NCBI RefSeq assembly: GCF_019024325.1
Contig: NZ_JAFNJS010000004.1
Span: forward strand, 372,001 to 436,000
Length of the DNA stretch: 64,000 bases
Source: Falsiroseomonas tokyonensis
GTDB taxonomy: Bacteria; Pseudomonadota; Alphaproteobacteria; Acetobacterales; Acetobacteraceae
Direction of reading: 5' to 3'
The position numbers and the translations under genes are program-made. How positions within the stretch are numbered: position 1 is the first letter of the stretch; every line of letters begins with the position of its first letter. The notes under the pieces are model-generated. The model did no database searches and was not told the origin of the DNA. It worked only from the letters and a program-made list of their open reading frames with translations. Of this stretch, positions 27,387-36,144 are shown piece after piece.

Positions 27387-27597
27387 GCAGGGAGGGCGCT
27401 GCCCTCCCTGCACCCTCCCGCGAAGGGGCAGCGGCCCCTTTGAACCTTCGACTTAGGAGTAGGCGAGAGGAGGGGCGGGAAAGGCCCGCCGCAGCGGAGC
27501 GCGCTTGGTGCCCCTCCTCTCGCCCACTCCTTGGATGGGATTCCAAAGGGACCACTGTCCCTTTGGCAGGGGGTGCAGGGGGACAGCGTCCCCCTGC
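27387..27597. repeat. Mosaic palindrome of nested hairpins inside the ABC operon
   Basis: The 299-bp gap between permease and ATPase holds at least five inverted repeats. H1 pairs 27387-27397 with 27401-27411 (11 bp, exact). H2 pairs 27423-27429 with 27434-27440. The central H3 pairs 27456-27476 with 27510-27530 (21 bp, one mismatch) around an inner GGCGGG/CCCGCC stem at 27474-27490. H4 pairs 27543-27552 with 27557-27566 (10 bp). H5 pairs 27575-27584 with 27588-27597 (10 bp). H1/H2 and H4/H5 flank H3, giving the whole element mirror-like symmetry. No coding gene is convincing within it. It may be a dispersed intergenic repeat that stabilises or attenuates the operon mRNA. Confidence 0.8.
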
Positions 27598-27634
27598 GAA
27601 CCACCAGGCACCCCCCGCACCCAACCTCACCCCG

Positions 27635-28531
27635 CTAGCCCTTGGTTGCGCCGGCGGTCAGGCCGGCGATGTAGTAGTCCATCAGGAAGGCATAGACGAT
27701 GACGGGGGGCAGTGCGGCGAGGAGTGCGCCGGCCATGATCTGGCCCCAGGCGAAGGTATCCGCGCGCACGAGCTGCGAGACGACGCCGATGGTCAGCGGC
27801 ATCTCATCCGGCGTGGTGACGAAGGCGGTGGGATAGACGAAGGCGGCCCAGGATACGGTGAAGGCGAAGATCGTCGCGGCGATGATCCCGGGCATGGCGA
27901 CCGGGATGAAGATCTTCAGCAGCATCTGAGACCAGGAGGCGCCGTCGATCAGCGCCGCCTCGTCCAGCTCCTTCGGGATGGAGGCGAAGTAGCCGATCAT
28001 GATCCAGGTGCAGAAGGGCACCGTCAGCGTCGGGTACACCACGACGAGGCCCCAGGAGGAATTGAGCAGCCCGAGCCCGCCGACGATCTGGTACAGCGGG
28101 ATGAACAGCAGCGTCTCCGGGATCAGGTAGGTCAGGAAGACGCCGGTGGCCAGCGCCTGGCTGCCCCAGAAGCGCATCCGCGCCAGCGCGAAGGCCGCGA
28201 GCGTGCTGATCACCATGGTGATGAGCACGACGCAGACCGTGATCTTCACGCTGTTCCAGAAGAAGACCAGGAAGGTCGGGTTGCCCAGGATGGCCGCGTA
28301 GTTCTCGAGCGTCGGCTCCCGCACCAGCCAGGGGCTGCCGGTCAGGTTCGCCACCTCCGCGCTCGTCTTCAGGCTGGTGATGAACATATAGACGGGCGGC
28401 GCCAGGAAGATGATGGCGGCGAAGATCAGCGAGATATAGGCCGTCCACAGCGCCCAGCGCCGTTCGGAGGAAAGGCTTCCCGCCTTGTGGTAGATATCGG
28501 GCATCTCCCGCGTCGCGGTGGAGGTGCTCAT
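27635..28531 (-). CDS. Carbohydrate ABC transporter permease, MalG type
   Basis: This 298-residue inner-membrane permease has six helices and the cytoplasmic EAA loop ELDEAALIDGASWSQMLLKI...PVAMPGI that docks the ATPase. It is the MalG-like half of the importer channel. ATG 28531 overlaps the upstream permease's TGA (TGATG) and has a strong AAGGAGG ribosome-binding site about 10 nt upstream; a GTG one codon earlier is less likely. The transported compound is unknown; neighbouring oxidase, dehydratase and hydroxyacid dehydrogenase genes suggest sugar acids, polyols or amino compounds. Confidence 0.93.
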   Translation of the reverse strand: MSTSTATREMPDIYHKAGSLSSERRWALWTAYISLIFAAIIFLAPPVYMFITSLKTSAEVANLTGSPWLVREPTLENYAAILGNPTFLVFFWNSVKITVCVVLITMVISTLAAFALARMRFWGSQALATGVFLTYLIPETLLFIPLYQIVGGLGLLNSSWGLVVVYPTLTVPFCTWIMIGYFASIPKELDEAALIDGASWSQMLLKIFIPVAMPGIIAATIFAFTVSWAAFVYPTAFVTTPDEMPLTIGVVSQLVRADTFAWGQIMAGALLAALPPVIVYAFLMDYYIAGLTAGATKG

Positions 28532-29457
28532 CACGCTTCCTCCTTGTTGCGGCGTGTCACGCCGCGCAGCACGAAAAAGGCGAAGATCGCCAGCAGCGGG
28601 AACATAAAGAGGGAGACGGCCGCGCCCCGCGGCACGTTGCCGGACAGGATGCCGACCTGGAAGGCATAGGTGGCAAAGACATGCGTCAGGTCGCGCGGCC
28701 CGCCATTGGTCAGCACCCGGACGATGTCGTAATTCGCGAAGGTGACAATCAGGCTGAACAGCACGGTGATGCTGATGATGTTGCGCATCATCGGCAGGGT
28801 GATGTAGCGCAGCCGCTGGAAGCCCGTGGCGCCGTCGATCGCCGCCGCCTCATACAGCTGTTCCGGCACGGATTTCAGCGCCGCCAGGTACATGATCATG
28901 AAGAAGGGCGCGCCGTACCAGACATTGACGATGATGACGGAAACCCGCGCCCACCAGGGCTCGCCCAGCCAGGGCACCGATGGCACGGCGAAGACATTCA
29001 GCAGGTAGTTGATCGAGGAATAGCTGGGGTCGAACATCCACCACCAGCCGAGCGTCGACAGCGCCGGCGGGATCACCCAGGGAATCAGCAGCATGCCGCG
29101 CCACTTGCGCTGCCCCTTGGCCGGGATGTCGTGCAGCATATGCGCCAGCCAGAAGCCGATCAGCGCCTTCAGCAGCACCGCGCTGATGGCGAAGATGCAG
29201 GACTGCAGGATCACCATGTAGAAGGTGTCGGTATCCAGCAGGATCGCGAAGTTCTCGAGGCCGATATTGCGCACCATGGTGCGGTTCAGCGTCGACAGAT
29301 ACATGGCGTAGACGGCGGGATAGGCGACCAGCCCGCCGATCACCAGGATCAGCGGCAGGGTCATCAGGAAGGCGATCGTCGATCGCCGCCGCGCGAATCG
29401 CTGCAGGGAGGTGACCCCCTCCGTCCGGCCCACCAGCACGCTGCCATCGGCTGCCAT
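28531..29457 (-). CDS. Sugar ABC transporter permease, MalF type
   Basis: This 308-residue permease has six membrane helices and the EAA motif EQLYEAAAIDGATGFQRLRY followed by ITLPMM. It forms the channel with the MalG-type partner. I chose ATG 29457 (MAADGS) because GGGGAG lies 8 nt upstream; in-frame ATGs at 29463 and 29472 have poorer spacing. It lies 73 bp downstream of the binding protein gene, and its stop overlaps the next permease start by one base. Confidence 0.92.
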   Translation of the reverse strand: MAADGSVLVGRTEGVTSLQRFARRRSTIAFLMTLPLILVIGGLVAYPAVYAMYLSTLNRTMVRNIGLENFAILLDTDTFYMVILQSCIFAISAVLLKALIGFWLAHMLHDIPAKGQRKWRGMLLIPWVIPPALSTLGWWWMFDPSYSSINYLLNVFAVPSVPWLGEPWWARVSVIIVNVWYGAPFFMIMYLAALKSVPEQLYEAAAIDGATGFQRLRYITLPMMRNIISITVLFSLIVTFANYDIVRVLTNGGPRDLTHVFATYAFQVGILSGNVPRGAAVSLFMFPLLAIFAFFVLRGVTRRNKEEA

Positions 29458-29530
29458 GCCCATTCTCCCCATCCGCCAGTCACGAAAAGGGCGGGGCGCC
29501 CTGCCGTGCCCCGCCCTGCCTCAGGCCACT

Positions 29531-30889
29531 TCAGCCACGCGCGAAGTTGCGCAGCTCGCGCTCGGCCCAGGTCAGCGCCTGGTCGATCGTCTCCCCGCCC
29601 TGGGCGACGCGGGCGACCAGCTTGGTGTTGATCGCCTGGTTGTAGGCCTGCACCGCGATCTCGGCCGGCGCCGGGGCGAAGGCGACGGACTGGGTCGCGT
29701 TGTGGTGCGGCTTCAGCGGGTAGTTGTAGACCACGCCGACCGGCGGGCCTTCGGTGCGCCAGATGTCGAAGTTCGCCATGCTGCCGAAGGGCGGAATGTC
29801 GTAGCCGCTGCTGGTCGTCGTCTGCCGCTCGGCGGAGGTGCGGTCGGAGAGGAATTCCAGCAGGCCCTTGGCCGCCGTCTTGTTCCGGCTGAAGGACCAG
29901 ATGCCCCAGAAATAGGGCAGGTAGGGCGTGAAGCGCCCGGCCGGGCCGGCGGGCATCGGGAAGGTCCAGCACTTCTCGGCCACCTGCGGCGCATCGCGCT
30001 TGGCCACCGCCCAGGTGGAGGGCGGGTTGAAGATCAGCGCGGAGCGGCCGGAGATCAGGGAGCGGTTGTTGCTGGCATCGTCCCAGGCCCAGACATCATT
30101 CGGCAGGAAGCGCGCCAGCTTCACCATGTATTCGAGGCCGGCGCGCACGCCGGGGTCGCGGCGGACGGTGACGGTGCCGCTCTCGTCGATGAACTTGGCG
30201 TTATAGCTGCGGAACAGCGCGCCCACCCAGTCCACGGCGTCCGTGAAGCTGCCCATCGGCAGGCCGAAGGAGAAGCCGGCGGCGTGGCACTTCTCCGCCG
30301 CCACCAGGAAGGTGTCCCAGTTCCACTGGTCGACGCCCGGACCGGTGCGGTCCTCCGCCGGATACATGGCGCGGACATCGAGGCCGGCGTGTTCCTGCAG
30401 CAGGTCGAAGCGCGCCAAGCAGGGCTTCTGCTGGGTGCCGGAGACGGCCGGGATGGCCCGCCAGGCCCCTTCCCGCTTGGCCAGGAACTCGGCCGCCGGG
30501 TTGATCGGGCCGTATTTCGCGACCAGCCGGCCGACCACGTCGTCCACCGGCTCCAGCAGCCGGGCATGGGCGGATGGCTCCCAGGTCGGGAAGGACAGGA
30601 TGTCGTGGCCGCTGCGGGCCTGCGCCTGGGCGGCGATGGTCAGCAGGTTCTGGTTGCCGACGGAGGTGATGAAGTCCACCTGCACATCGACCCGGTTGTT
30701 GCGCCCCCATTCGGCGCAGAGCTCGCGCATGATGCCATTGCCGGCCGGAACCCAGTGGTCCCAGAAGCCGCAGCGCAGCGTGGTCGTCGCCTGGGCATGC
30801 ACCGCCGGGGCGGCAAGCGTCCCCCCCGCCACGGTGGCCAAGGCACTGGCGCGCAGAACATCGCGCCGGCTCATCCCGTCGAATGCCAT
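29531..30889 (-). CDS. Extracellular solute-binding protein of the ABC importer (family 1)
   Basis: This 452-residue periplasmic receptor starts MAFDGMSRRDVLRASALATV, a twin-arginine export signal ending at AVHA. The mature sequence has features of family 1 sugar-binding proteins: GFWDHWVPAGN, VDVQVDFITS, a DILSFPTWE segment and a C-terminal QAYNQAINTKL. ATG 30889 is favoured by GGAGGAGG about 7 nt upstream. It heads the operon: binding protein, MalF-type, MalG-type, palindrome, ATPase, Ldh-type dehydrogenase. Tat export suggests folding before secretion. The ligand cannot be read from sequence. Confidence 0.92.
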   Translation of the reverse strand: MAFDGMSRRDVLRASALATVAGGTLAAPAVHAQATTTLRCGFWDHWVPAGNGIMRELCAEWGRNNRVDVQVDFITSVGNQNLLTIAAQAQARSGHDILSFPTWEPSAHARLLEPVDDVVGRLVAKYGPINPAAEFLAKREGAWRAIPAVSGTQQKPCLARFDLLQEHAGLDVRAMYPAEDRTGPGVDQWNWDTFLVAAEKCHAAGFSFGLPMGSFTDAVDWVGALFRSYNAKFIDESGTVTVRRDPGVRAGLEYMVKLARFLPNDVWAWDDASNNRSLISGRSALIFNPPSTWAVAKRDAPQVAEKCWTFPMPAGPAGRFTPYLPYFWGIWSFSRNKTAAKGLLEFLSDRTSAERQTTTSSGYDIPPFGSMANFDIWRTEGPPVGVVYNYPLKPHHNATQSVAFAPAPAEIAVQAYNQAINTKLVARVAQGGETIDQALTWAERELRNFARG

Positions 30890-30959
30890 CCGAACCTCCT
30901 CCCTCGCGGCCGGTTCTCCGGTCCGCCTTTTCCCGGAGGCAGGTTAGTCAGGCCCTGCC

Positions 30960-30975
30960 GAAGGTTGCAACCTTC
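30960..30975. promoter_or_regulatory. Perfect 16-bp palindrome between divergent ABC and oxidase genes
   Basis: GAAGGTTGCAACCTTC is fully self-complementary, with a TTGCAA core typical of LacI/GntR-type operators. It lies 71 bp upstream of the binding-protein start and 97 bp upstream of the FAD oxidase start. A second inverted pair, GTCAGGC (30947-30953) and GCCTGAC (31002-31008), brackets it. It is probably a regulator's operator; the regulator is not in the window. Confidence 0.55.
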
Positions 30976-31071
30976 CATGACGTTGCTTTGACGATAGGAT
31001 TGCCTGACCCCGCCCTCGGGGATGGGCCCGCAGGATTGACCCGCCCCGCCGCGGCGCGGAGCATGCCGGGC

Positions 31072-32193
31072 ATGGACACCCAGGAATTCGACGTTCTCGT
31101 CATCGGTGCCGGCATTGCCGGCGCCACCGCCGCCGCGCATTGCGCCGCCACCAGCCGGGTCGCGCTGATGGAGGCAGAGGAGACCGCCGGCTATCACAGC
31201 ACCGGCCGGTCCGCCGCGATCTGGATCCAGAACTACGGGCCGGCGGATGTGCGCCGCCTCTCGGCTGCCTCCCGCGCCTTCTTCGCCGCACCGCCGCAGG
31301 GCTTCGCCCCGGCCCCGCTGCTGGCGCAGCGCCCGGTGGTCACCCTGGCGCCGCCCGACCAGGCGGAGGCGCTGCACGCGATGCTGGCCGCCGGCCAGGG
31401 GCTGGAGGAAATCCCGCTGTCCGCCATCAGCGCCATGGGCCCGCCGCTGCGGCCCGGCTATGCGGTGGCGGCGGCGATCGAGCGGGATGCCTTCGACATC
31501 GATGTGGCCGCACTGCATGCGGGCTTCCTGAAGACGGCGCGGGCCGCCGGCGGAGCGCTGGCGCTGCGGGCGCGGGCCGGGCGGATCTGGCGGGCCGGAG
31601 GCCTCTGGCATGCGGAGGCGCGCGACGGCGCCATCTTCCGCGCCCCCGTGCTGGTGAATGCCGCCGGCGCCTGGGGCGACGAGGTGGCGGTGCTGGCGGG
31701 CCTGCCACCGCTCGGCCTGCAGCCGAAGCGGCGCACCGCGCTGATCATCGACCCCGGCCAGCATGATTGCAGCTTCTGGCCGCTGATCGGCGATGCCGCG
31801 CATTCCTGGTACGTCCGGCCGGAGGCGCGGCGCAAGCTGATGGTCTCCCCGGCCGATGAAACCGACATGCCGCCGCATGACGTGCAGCCGGAGGAGATCG
31901 ACATCGCCATCGCCATCGACCGCATGCAGCAGGCCCTCGATATTCCGGTGCACCGCGTGGAGCACCGCTGGGCCGGCCTGCGCAGCTTCACCCCCGACCG
32001 CAGCCTCGCCATCGGCTTCGACGCGCAGGCGCCGGGCTTCTGCTGGATGATCGGCCAGGGCGGCTATGGCATCCAGACGGCGCCGGCGGCGGGCCGGCTG
32101 GTGGCCGGGCTGGTGGCGGGCGCGGTGGCGGAGGACCTGTTGCCGGTGGTGCCGCTGGTGGACCCGAACCGCTTCGCCAAGGTGGCCGCATGA
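31072..32193 (+). CDS. FAD-dependent oxidoreductase, D-amino-acid oxidase (DAO) family
   Basis: This 373-residue flavoenzyme begins with the dinucleotide-binding VLVIGAGIAGATAAAH and continues with the DAO-family YHSTGRSAAIWIQNYG and C-terminal IGFDAQAPGFCWMIGQGGYGIQTAPAAG regions (patterns). It likely oxidises an amine or amino acid such as a D-amino acid or glycine derivative. ATG 31072 is preferred over 31063 because GGAG lies 10 nt upstream instead of 1. It overlaps the PLP dehydratase start by 4 bp and is divergent from the ABC importer, so the two units may share substrate and regulation. Confidence 0.85.
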   Translation: MDTQEFDVLVIGAGIAGATAAAHCAATSRVALMEAEETAGYHSTGRSAAIWIQNYGPADVRRLSAASRAFFAAPPQGFAPAPLLAQRPVVTLAPPDQAEALHAMLAAGQGLEEIPLSAISAMGPPLRPGYAVAAAIERDAFDIDVAALHAGFLKTARAAGGALALRARAGRIWRAGGLWHAEARDGAIFRAPVLVNAAGAWGDEVAVLAGLPPLGLQPKRRTALIIDPGQHDCSFWPLIGDAAHSWYVRPEARRKLMVSPADETDMPPHDVQPEEIDIAIAIDRMQQALDIPVHRVEHRWAGLRSFTPDRSLAIGFDAQAPGFCWMIGQGGYGIQTAPAAGRLVAGLVAGAVAEDLLPVVPLVDPNRFAKVAA

Positions 32194-33170
32194 CAGCCGC
32201 CCTGCCGACGCCCGAAGATGTCCGCGCCGCCGCCGCGCGGATTGCGCCGCATATCGTGCGCACGCCCATGCTGCGCCATGCGCTGCTAGACCAGCTGACC
32301 GGCGGCACCATCCTGGTGAAGCCGGAGCCGCTGCAGCGCACCGGCAGCTTCAAGCTGCGCGGCGCGACGAATGCCGCGCTGCGGATGCCGCAGGCCGCGC
32401 GCGCCGGCGGCGTGGTGACGCATTCCTCCGGCAATCACGGCCAGGCCACCGCCTGCGCGGCGGCGATGCTCGGCATGCCGGCGCTGATCGCCATGCCGAT
32501 GAATGCGCCCGCCATCAAGGTGGAGAGCACGCGCCGCTGGGGCGCCGAGATCACGCATTTCGATCGGCGGACCACAGACCGCGAAAGCCTGGCCGCCCGC
32601 CTGGCCGAGCAGCGCGGCGCCACGCTGCTGCCGCCCTTCGACCATCCGGATGTCATCGCCGGCCAGGGCACGCTGGCGCTGGAATTGTTCGAGGATGCGG
32701 CGGCGGCGGGCCTGGCGCTGGAGGATCTCGCCGTCTGCACCGGCGGCGGCGGGCTGATCGCCGGTTGCGCCCTGGCGGCGGAAGGCGCTTCGCCCGCCAC
32801 GCGCCTCTGGGCGGTGGAGCCGGAGGGGTGGGACGATACGCGTCTGTCGCTGCAGGCCGGCCAGCGCGTCGCCAATGACGGTCAGGGGTCGACGCTCTGC
32901 GATGCGCTGCTATCCCTGCGGCCGGGCGAGCTGACTTTCGCGGTGAACCAGCCGCGGCTGGCCGGCGGCGTGGTGGTGACGGAAGCCGAGGTCTTCGCCG
33001 CCATGCGCTTCGCCTTCGCGCATCTGAAGATCGTGGCCGAGCCCGGCGGCGCGGTGGCGCTGGCCGCGGTGCTGGCGGGCAAGGTGCCGACGCGCGGCCG
33101 CACGGTGGGCGTGGTGATCAGCGGCGGCAATGTGGATCCCGCCGTCTTCGCCCGCGCTTTGGCGGCCTGA
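32190..33170 (+). CDS. PLP-dependent threonine/serine dehydratase-like enzyme
   Basis: This 326-residue fold-type II PLP enzyme has the Schiff-base lysine Lys55 in GSFKLRGA, the substrate loop SSGNHGQA, the phosphate-binding TGGGGLIAG and the C-terminal ISGGNVD. It lacks the C-terminal ACT domain of biosynthetic IlvA, so it is a catabolic-type dehydratase or racemase acting on threonine, serine or a hydroxy-amino acid. Its start ATG overlaps the oxidase stop (ATGA). Together with the oxidase it forms a small amino-acid degradation unit. The exact substrate is open. Confidence 0.87.
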   Translation: MTAALPTPEDVRAAAARIAPHIVRTPMLRHALLDQLTGGTILVKPEPLQRTGSFKLRGATNAALRMPQAARAGGVVTHSSGNHGQATACAAAMLGMPALIAMPMNAPAIKVESTRRWGAEITHFDRRTTDRESLAARLAEQRGATLLPPFDHPDVIAGQGTLALELFEDAAAAGLALEDLAVCTGGGGLIAGCALAAEGASPATRLWAVEPEGWDDTRLSLQAGQRVANDGQGSTLCDALLSLRPGELTFAVNQPRLAGGVVVTEAEVFAAMRFAFAHLKIVAEPGGAVALAAVLAGKVPTRGRTVGVVISGGNVDPAVFARALAA

Positions 33171-33176
33171 GGCGGC

Positions 33177-33791
33177 ATGCGCCGGGATCTGCTGGGCGGG
33201 GCGCTGGCGCTCGGCCTGGCGGTCGTGGCGGCGGTGCATGTGACCGGCGCGGCGCGGCTGCCCTCGGCGCTGCTGATGGGCTGGTGCGCCGCTGCGGCAA
33301 GCTGGATCGCGCTGGTGCTGCTGCGCCGGCATGCCCATACGGCGCAGGGGCTGCGGCAGCAGGCGGCGGCGCTGGACGGCAATCGCTGGACCATGCTGGC
33401 GGCGACGCTGAGCGCGGCGCTGGCCTCTCTCGCCGCCGTCGCCTGGGCGCTGGTGGAGGCGCCGCGGCCGGCGCCGCCGGGCCTGCTGCTGCTGGGCCTC
33501 GGCACTATCGCGATGTCCTGGCTGTTTCTGCAGGTGCTTTTCGCCGTGCATTACGCGCATGCGCATTGGCGGCACGGCAAGGGCATCGCCTTCCCCGGCA
33601 ATACGCTGCCGGACTTCCAGGAATTCCTCTACTTCGCCTTCACCGTGGGCATGACCTTCCAGGTCTCGGACGCCACCACGGAGACGGCGGCGATCCGGCG
33701 GCTCGTGCTGCTGCACGGGCTTCTGGCCTTCCTGTTCAACGCCGTCATCCTGGCGGCGGCGGTGAACCTGGCCGCGGCGCTGGCCGGATAG
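33177..33791 (+). CDS. DUF1345 membrane protein
   Basis: This 204-residue protein has five or six membrane helices and the DUF1345 signature: HYAHAHWRHG, a PDFQEFLYFAFTVGMTFQVSD segment and a terminal hydrophobic helix. Function of the family is unknown. It starts 6 bp after the dehydratase stop and is likely co-transcribed with the oxidase-dehydratase pair, though it could be an unrelated rider. It converges with the cytochrome b561 gene, leaving 9 bp. Confidence 0.85.
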   Translation: MRRDLLGGALALGLAVVAAVHVTGAARLPSALLMGWCAAAASWIALVLLRRHAHTAQGLRQQAAALDGNRWTMLAATLSAALASLAAVAWALVEAPRPAPPGLLLLGLGTIAMSWLFLQVLFAVHYAHAHWRHGKGIAFPGNTLPDFQEFLYFAFTVGMTFQVSDATTETAAIRRLVLLHGLLAFLFNAVILAAAVNLAAALAG

Positions 33792-33800
33792 GATCTCGCC

Positions 33801-34337
33801 TCAGGGCTGGTGCAGCCAGGGGATCATGCGCCCGGCCACGCCATCGCGCCGGATGACCGCGTGGTACAGCGTGGCCAGCACATGCAGCACCACCACGCCG
33901 AGCAGCAGATTGGCCAGCAGTTCATGCGCGCCCTCGAACAGCTTGCGCTGGCCGAGGCCGGCCAAAGGGTTCGGCAGGTCGAACAGGCCGAGCACCGGCA
34001 CCGGAGCGCGGGCGGAAAGCGCCGTGGCGAGACCAGCCAGCGGCACCAGCAGCATCAGCGCATAGAGCGCGAGATGTGCGGCGGCGGCCAGCCGGTGCTC
34101 CCACCGCGTCTCGCCGGGCTCGGGCGGCAGGGTGGGGCCCGCCAGCCGGGCGATCAGCCGCGGCAGCAGCAGCGCCAGCACGCCGAGTCCGAGCAGCACA
34201 TGCACGCCGAGGCCCGCCGCGCGGTCCGGCCCGCGCGCCAGATCCTCCAGCAGCGAGCCGAGCAGCCAAGCCGCGGCGATCACCGCCGCCATGGTCCAAT
34301 GCAGAACGATTTGCAGCGTCGAATGGCGCGCGGGCAT
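33801..34337 (-). CDS. Cytochrome b561
   Basis: This 178-residue integral membrane cytochrome has four helices with histidines suited to bind two b hemes: LHWTMAA near the N-terminus, LGVHVLLGLG, AHLALYALM, and AHELLANLLLGVVVLHVLAT (patterns). Such proteins move electrons between quinol and a periplasmic partner and often detoxify superoxide. ATG 34337 has GAGGAGG upstream at good distance; the upstream extension in the open frame is spurious. It sits alone between a convergent DUF1345 gene and the small repeat protein upstream on the same strand. Confidence 0.9.
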   Translation of the reverse strand: MPARHSTLQIVLHWTMAAVIAAAWLLGSLLEDLARGPDRAAGLGVHVLLGLGVLALLLPRLIARLAGPTLPPEPGETRWEHRLAAAAHLALYALMLLVPLAGLATALSARAPVPVLGLFDLPNPLAGLGQRKLFEGAHELLANLLLGVVVLHVLATLYHAVIRRDGVAGRMIPWLHQP

Positions 34338-34430
34338 GCGGGACCTCCTCGCGAAACGTGACCGAGGCCCCAGCCTGCGCCCGCGCCCCGCCTGCGGCAT
34401 TGATGCATCGCAAGCGAGGCGCGCGGCCTT

Positions 34431-34619
34431 TCAGCCGCCGGCCATGCGCCCGCGCTCGCTGCAAGCCCAGCCATGGCTGTGCACCAGGCCGTCATCGTGA
34501 TCGGCCTCCTGCCGCCGGGCCTGGCCGGGGGCCGAGGGGGGATGCGCCATGCGGCCGCGCTCGCCGCAGGCCCAGCCATGGCTGTGCACCAGGCCGTCGT
34601 CATACTGGTCGTGGCTCAT
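34431..34619 (-). CDS. 62-residue protein with duplicated HSHGWAC motif, downstream of aceA
   Basis: This tiny soluble protein consists of two nearly identical 19-residue blocks, residues 7-25 and 42-60. Each reads DDGLVHSHGWAC, then G or S, then ERGRMA. The blocks lie 35 residues (105 bp) apart with a Pro/Ala/Gln linker. Each block has His-x-His-x3-Cys, a plausible metal or heme ligand set. The ATG at 34619 has an AAGGGAG ribosome-binding site about 8 nt upstream, and the gene starts 22 bp after the aceA stop, so it is likely translated from the aceA transcript. No family is recognised. The duplicated blocks differ in only one residue while the DNA shows silent differences, which supports selection on the protein. 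Confidence 0.75.
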   Translation of the reverse strand: MSHDQYDDGLVHSHGWACGERGRMAHPPSAPGQARRQEADHDDGLVHSHGWACSERGRMAGG

Positions 34620-34641
34620 CTTTCGTCTCCCTTCGGATGGG

Positions 34642-35991
34642 TCAGTGGGCGGGGGCGGGTTCGGCCTCGCGCGACGGCGCGGCCGGCTCCGCATGGAACT
34701 GCGCGGCCTCGGTGCTGGTGGCCAGCGCGGTGGTGCTCGCGGTGCCGCCGCTCGCGGCGGTGGCCACCGCGTCGAAATAGCCGACGCCCACTTCGCGCTG
34801 GTGGCGGATGGCGGTGAAGCCCTCGGCCTCGGCGGCAAATTCGGCCTGCTGCAATTCGGAATAGGCGCCCATGCCGCGCTCGGCATAGCCGCGCGCGAGC
34901 TGGAACATGGAGAGGTTCAGGCTGTGGAAGCCGGCCAGCGTGACGAACTGGAACTTGTAGCCCATGGCACCGAGCTCCCGCTGGAAGCGCGCCGCCGCCT
35001 CCACGCCCATCTTCCGCTGCCAGTTGAAGGAAGGGCTGCAGTTATAGGCCAGCATCTTGCCGGGGAACTCGCGATGGATCGCCTCGGCGAAGTCACGCGC
35101 ATCCTGCAGGTCGGGGTCGGAGGTCTCCCACCACAGCAGGTCGGCATAGGGCGCATAGGCCAGGCTGCGCGCGATGGCGTAGCGCTTGCCCATGCCGGGG
35201 GTGATGCGGTGGAAACCTTCGGGCGTGCGGTCGCCGCTGATGAAGGGGCGGTCGCGCTCATCCACGTCACTGGTCAGCAGCTGCGCCGATTCCGCATCCG
35301 TGCGGCACAGCAGCACGGTCGGCACACCCTCCACATCCGCCGCCAGGCGCGCGGCGTTCAGCGTGCGGATATGCTGGCTGATCGGCACCAGCACCTTGCC
35401 GCCGAGATGGCCGCACTTCTTTTCCGAGGCCAGTTGGTCCTCGAAATGCACGCCGGCGGCGCCGGCCTCGATCATGGCGCGCATCAGCTCATAGGCGTTC
35501 AGCGCGCCGCCGAAGCCGGCCTCCGCATCCGCCACGATCGGCGCCATCCATTGCGTCGGATCGCCCTTGCCCTCCTGCACCGCGATCTGGTCGCAGCGGC
35601 GCAGCGCGTTGTTGATGCGGCGCACGACGTTCGGCACGGCATCCACCGGATACAGCGACTGGTCGGGATACATCTGGCCGGCGGTGTTCGCATCCGCCGC
35701 CACCTGCCAGCCGGAGAGGTAGATCGCCTTCAGCCCCGCCTTCACCTGCTGCACCGCCTGCATGCCGGTGAGCGCGCCGAGGGTGTTCACATAGGGCTCC
35801 GACTGCAGCAGCTGCCACAGCCGCCGCGCGCCGCGATCGGCCAGGGTATGCGCGACGCGGAAGCTGCCGGCGAGGCGGGCGACATCGGCGGGGGTGTAGT
35901 CGCGCCGGATGCCGTCGAAGCGGCCGGGCTGGGCCGGACCGGCACCGAGGCCGCCATCGGGGGCGAAAGCTTTGGCAGGTGAAGGACGCAT
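34642..35991 (-). CDS. aceA: Isocitrate lyase
   Basis: This 449-residue enzyme splits isocitrate into glyoxylate and succinate, the entry step of the glyoxylate shunt for growth on C2 compounds and fatty acids. It contains the catalytic loop KKCGHLGGK at residues 191-199 (Cys193), the [10 protein letters not shown] segment, and the substrate-binding NCSPSFNW. The last ~35 residues are an Ala/Ser/Thr-rich tail beyond the usual end. The malate synthase gene is not in the window. It is divergent from a RamB/ScfR-like regulator and followed by a 62-residue protein. Confidence 0.96.
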   Translation of the reverse strand: MRPSPAKAFAPDGGLGAGPAQPGRFDGIRRDYTPADVARLAGSFRVAHTLADRGARRLWQLLQSEPYVNTLGALTGMQAVQQVKAGLKAIYLSGWQVAADANTAGQMYPDQSLYPVDAVPNVVRRINNALRRCDQIAVQEGKGDPTQWMAPIVADAEAGFGGALNAYELMRAMIEAGAAGVHFEDQLASEKKCGHLGGKVLVPISQHIRTLNAARLAADVEGVPTVLLCRTDAESAQLLTSDVDERDRPFISGDRTPEGFHRITPGMGKRYAIARSLAYAPYADLLWWETSDPDLQDARDFAEAIHREFPGKMLAYNCSPSFNWQRKMGVEAAARFQRELGAMGYKFQFVTLAGFHSLNLSMFQLARGYAERGMGAYSELQQAEFAAEAEGFTAIRHQREVGVGYFDAVATAASGGTASTTALATSTEAAQFHAEPAAPSREAEPAPAH

Positions 35992-36144
35992 GAATCGAAC
36001 TCCTCAACGGGGGCCGCGATCACTGCGGCACCTGTCAATGATTCACATTGCGCCGCGAAAAATCCTCTGGAATCCTCGGACTCCCGCGGCAATCCTGTGG
36101 TGTTCTTCACAGACAGGCCGGCAAATCCGTAAAGTTTGAAAAGA
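35992..36144. promoter_or_regulatory. aceA / regulator divergent control region with GANTC cluster and direct repeats
   Basis: This 153-bp gap has lower G+C than its surroundings. It holds four GANTC sites (35992-35996, 36040-36044, 36070-36074, 36079-36083) and the near-identical decamers AATCCTCTGG (36061-36070) and AATCCTGTGG (36091-36100), with AATCCTCGGA between at 36071-36080. The spacing of 10, 20 and 30 bp is helical. AAAGTTTGAAAAG at 36131-36143 lies just before the regulator start and loosely resembles the A/T-rich TTTG sites of RamB regulators. Promoter boxes are not clear. Confidence 0.5.
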
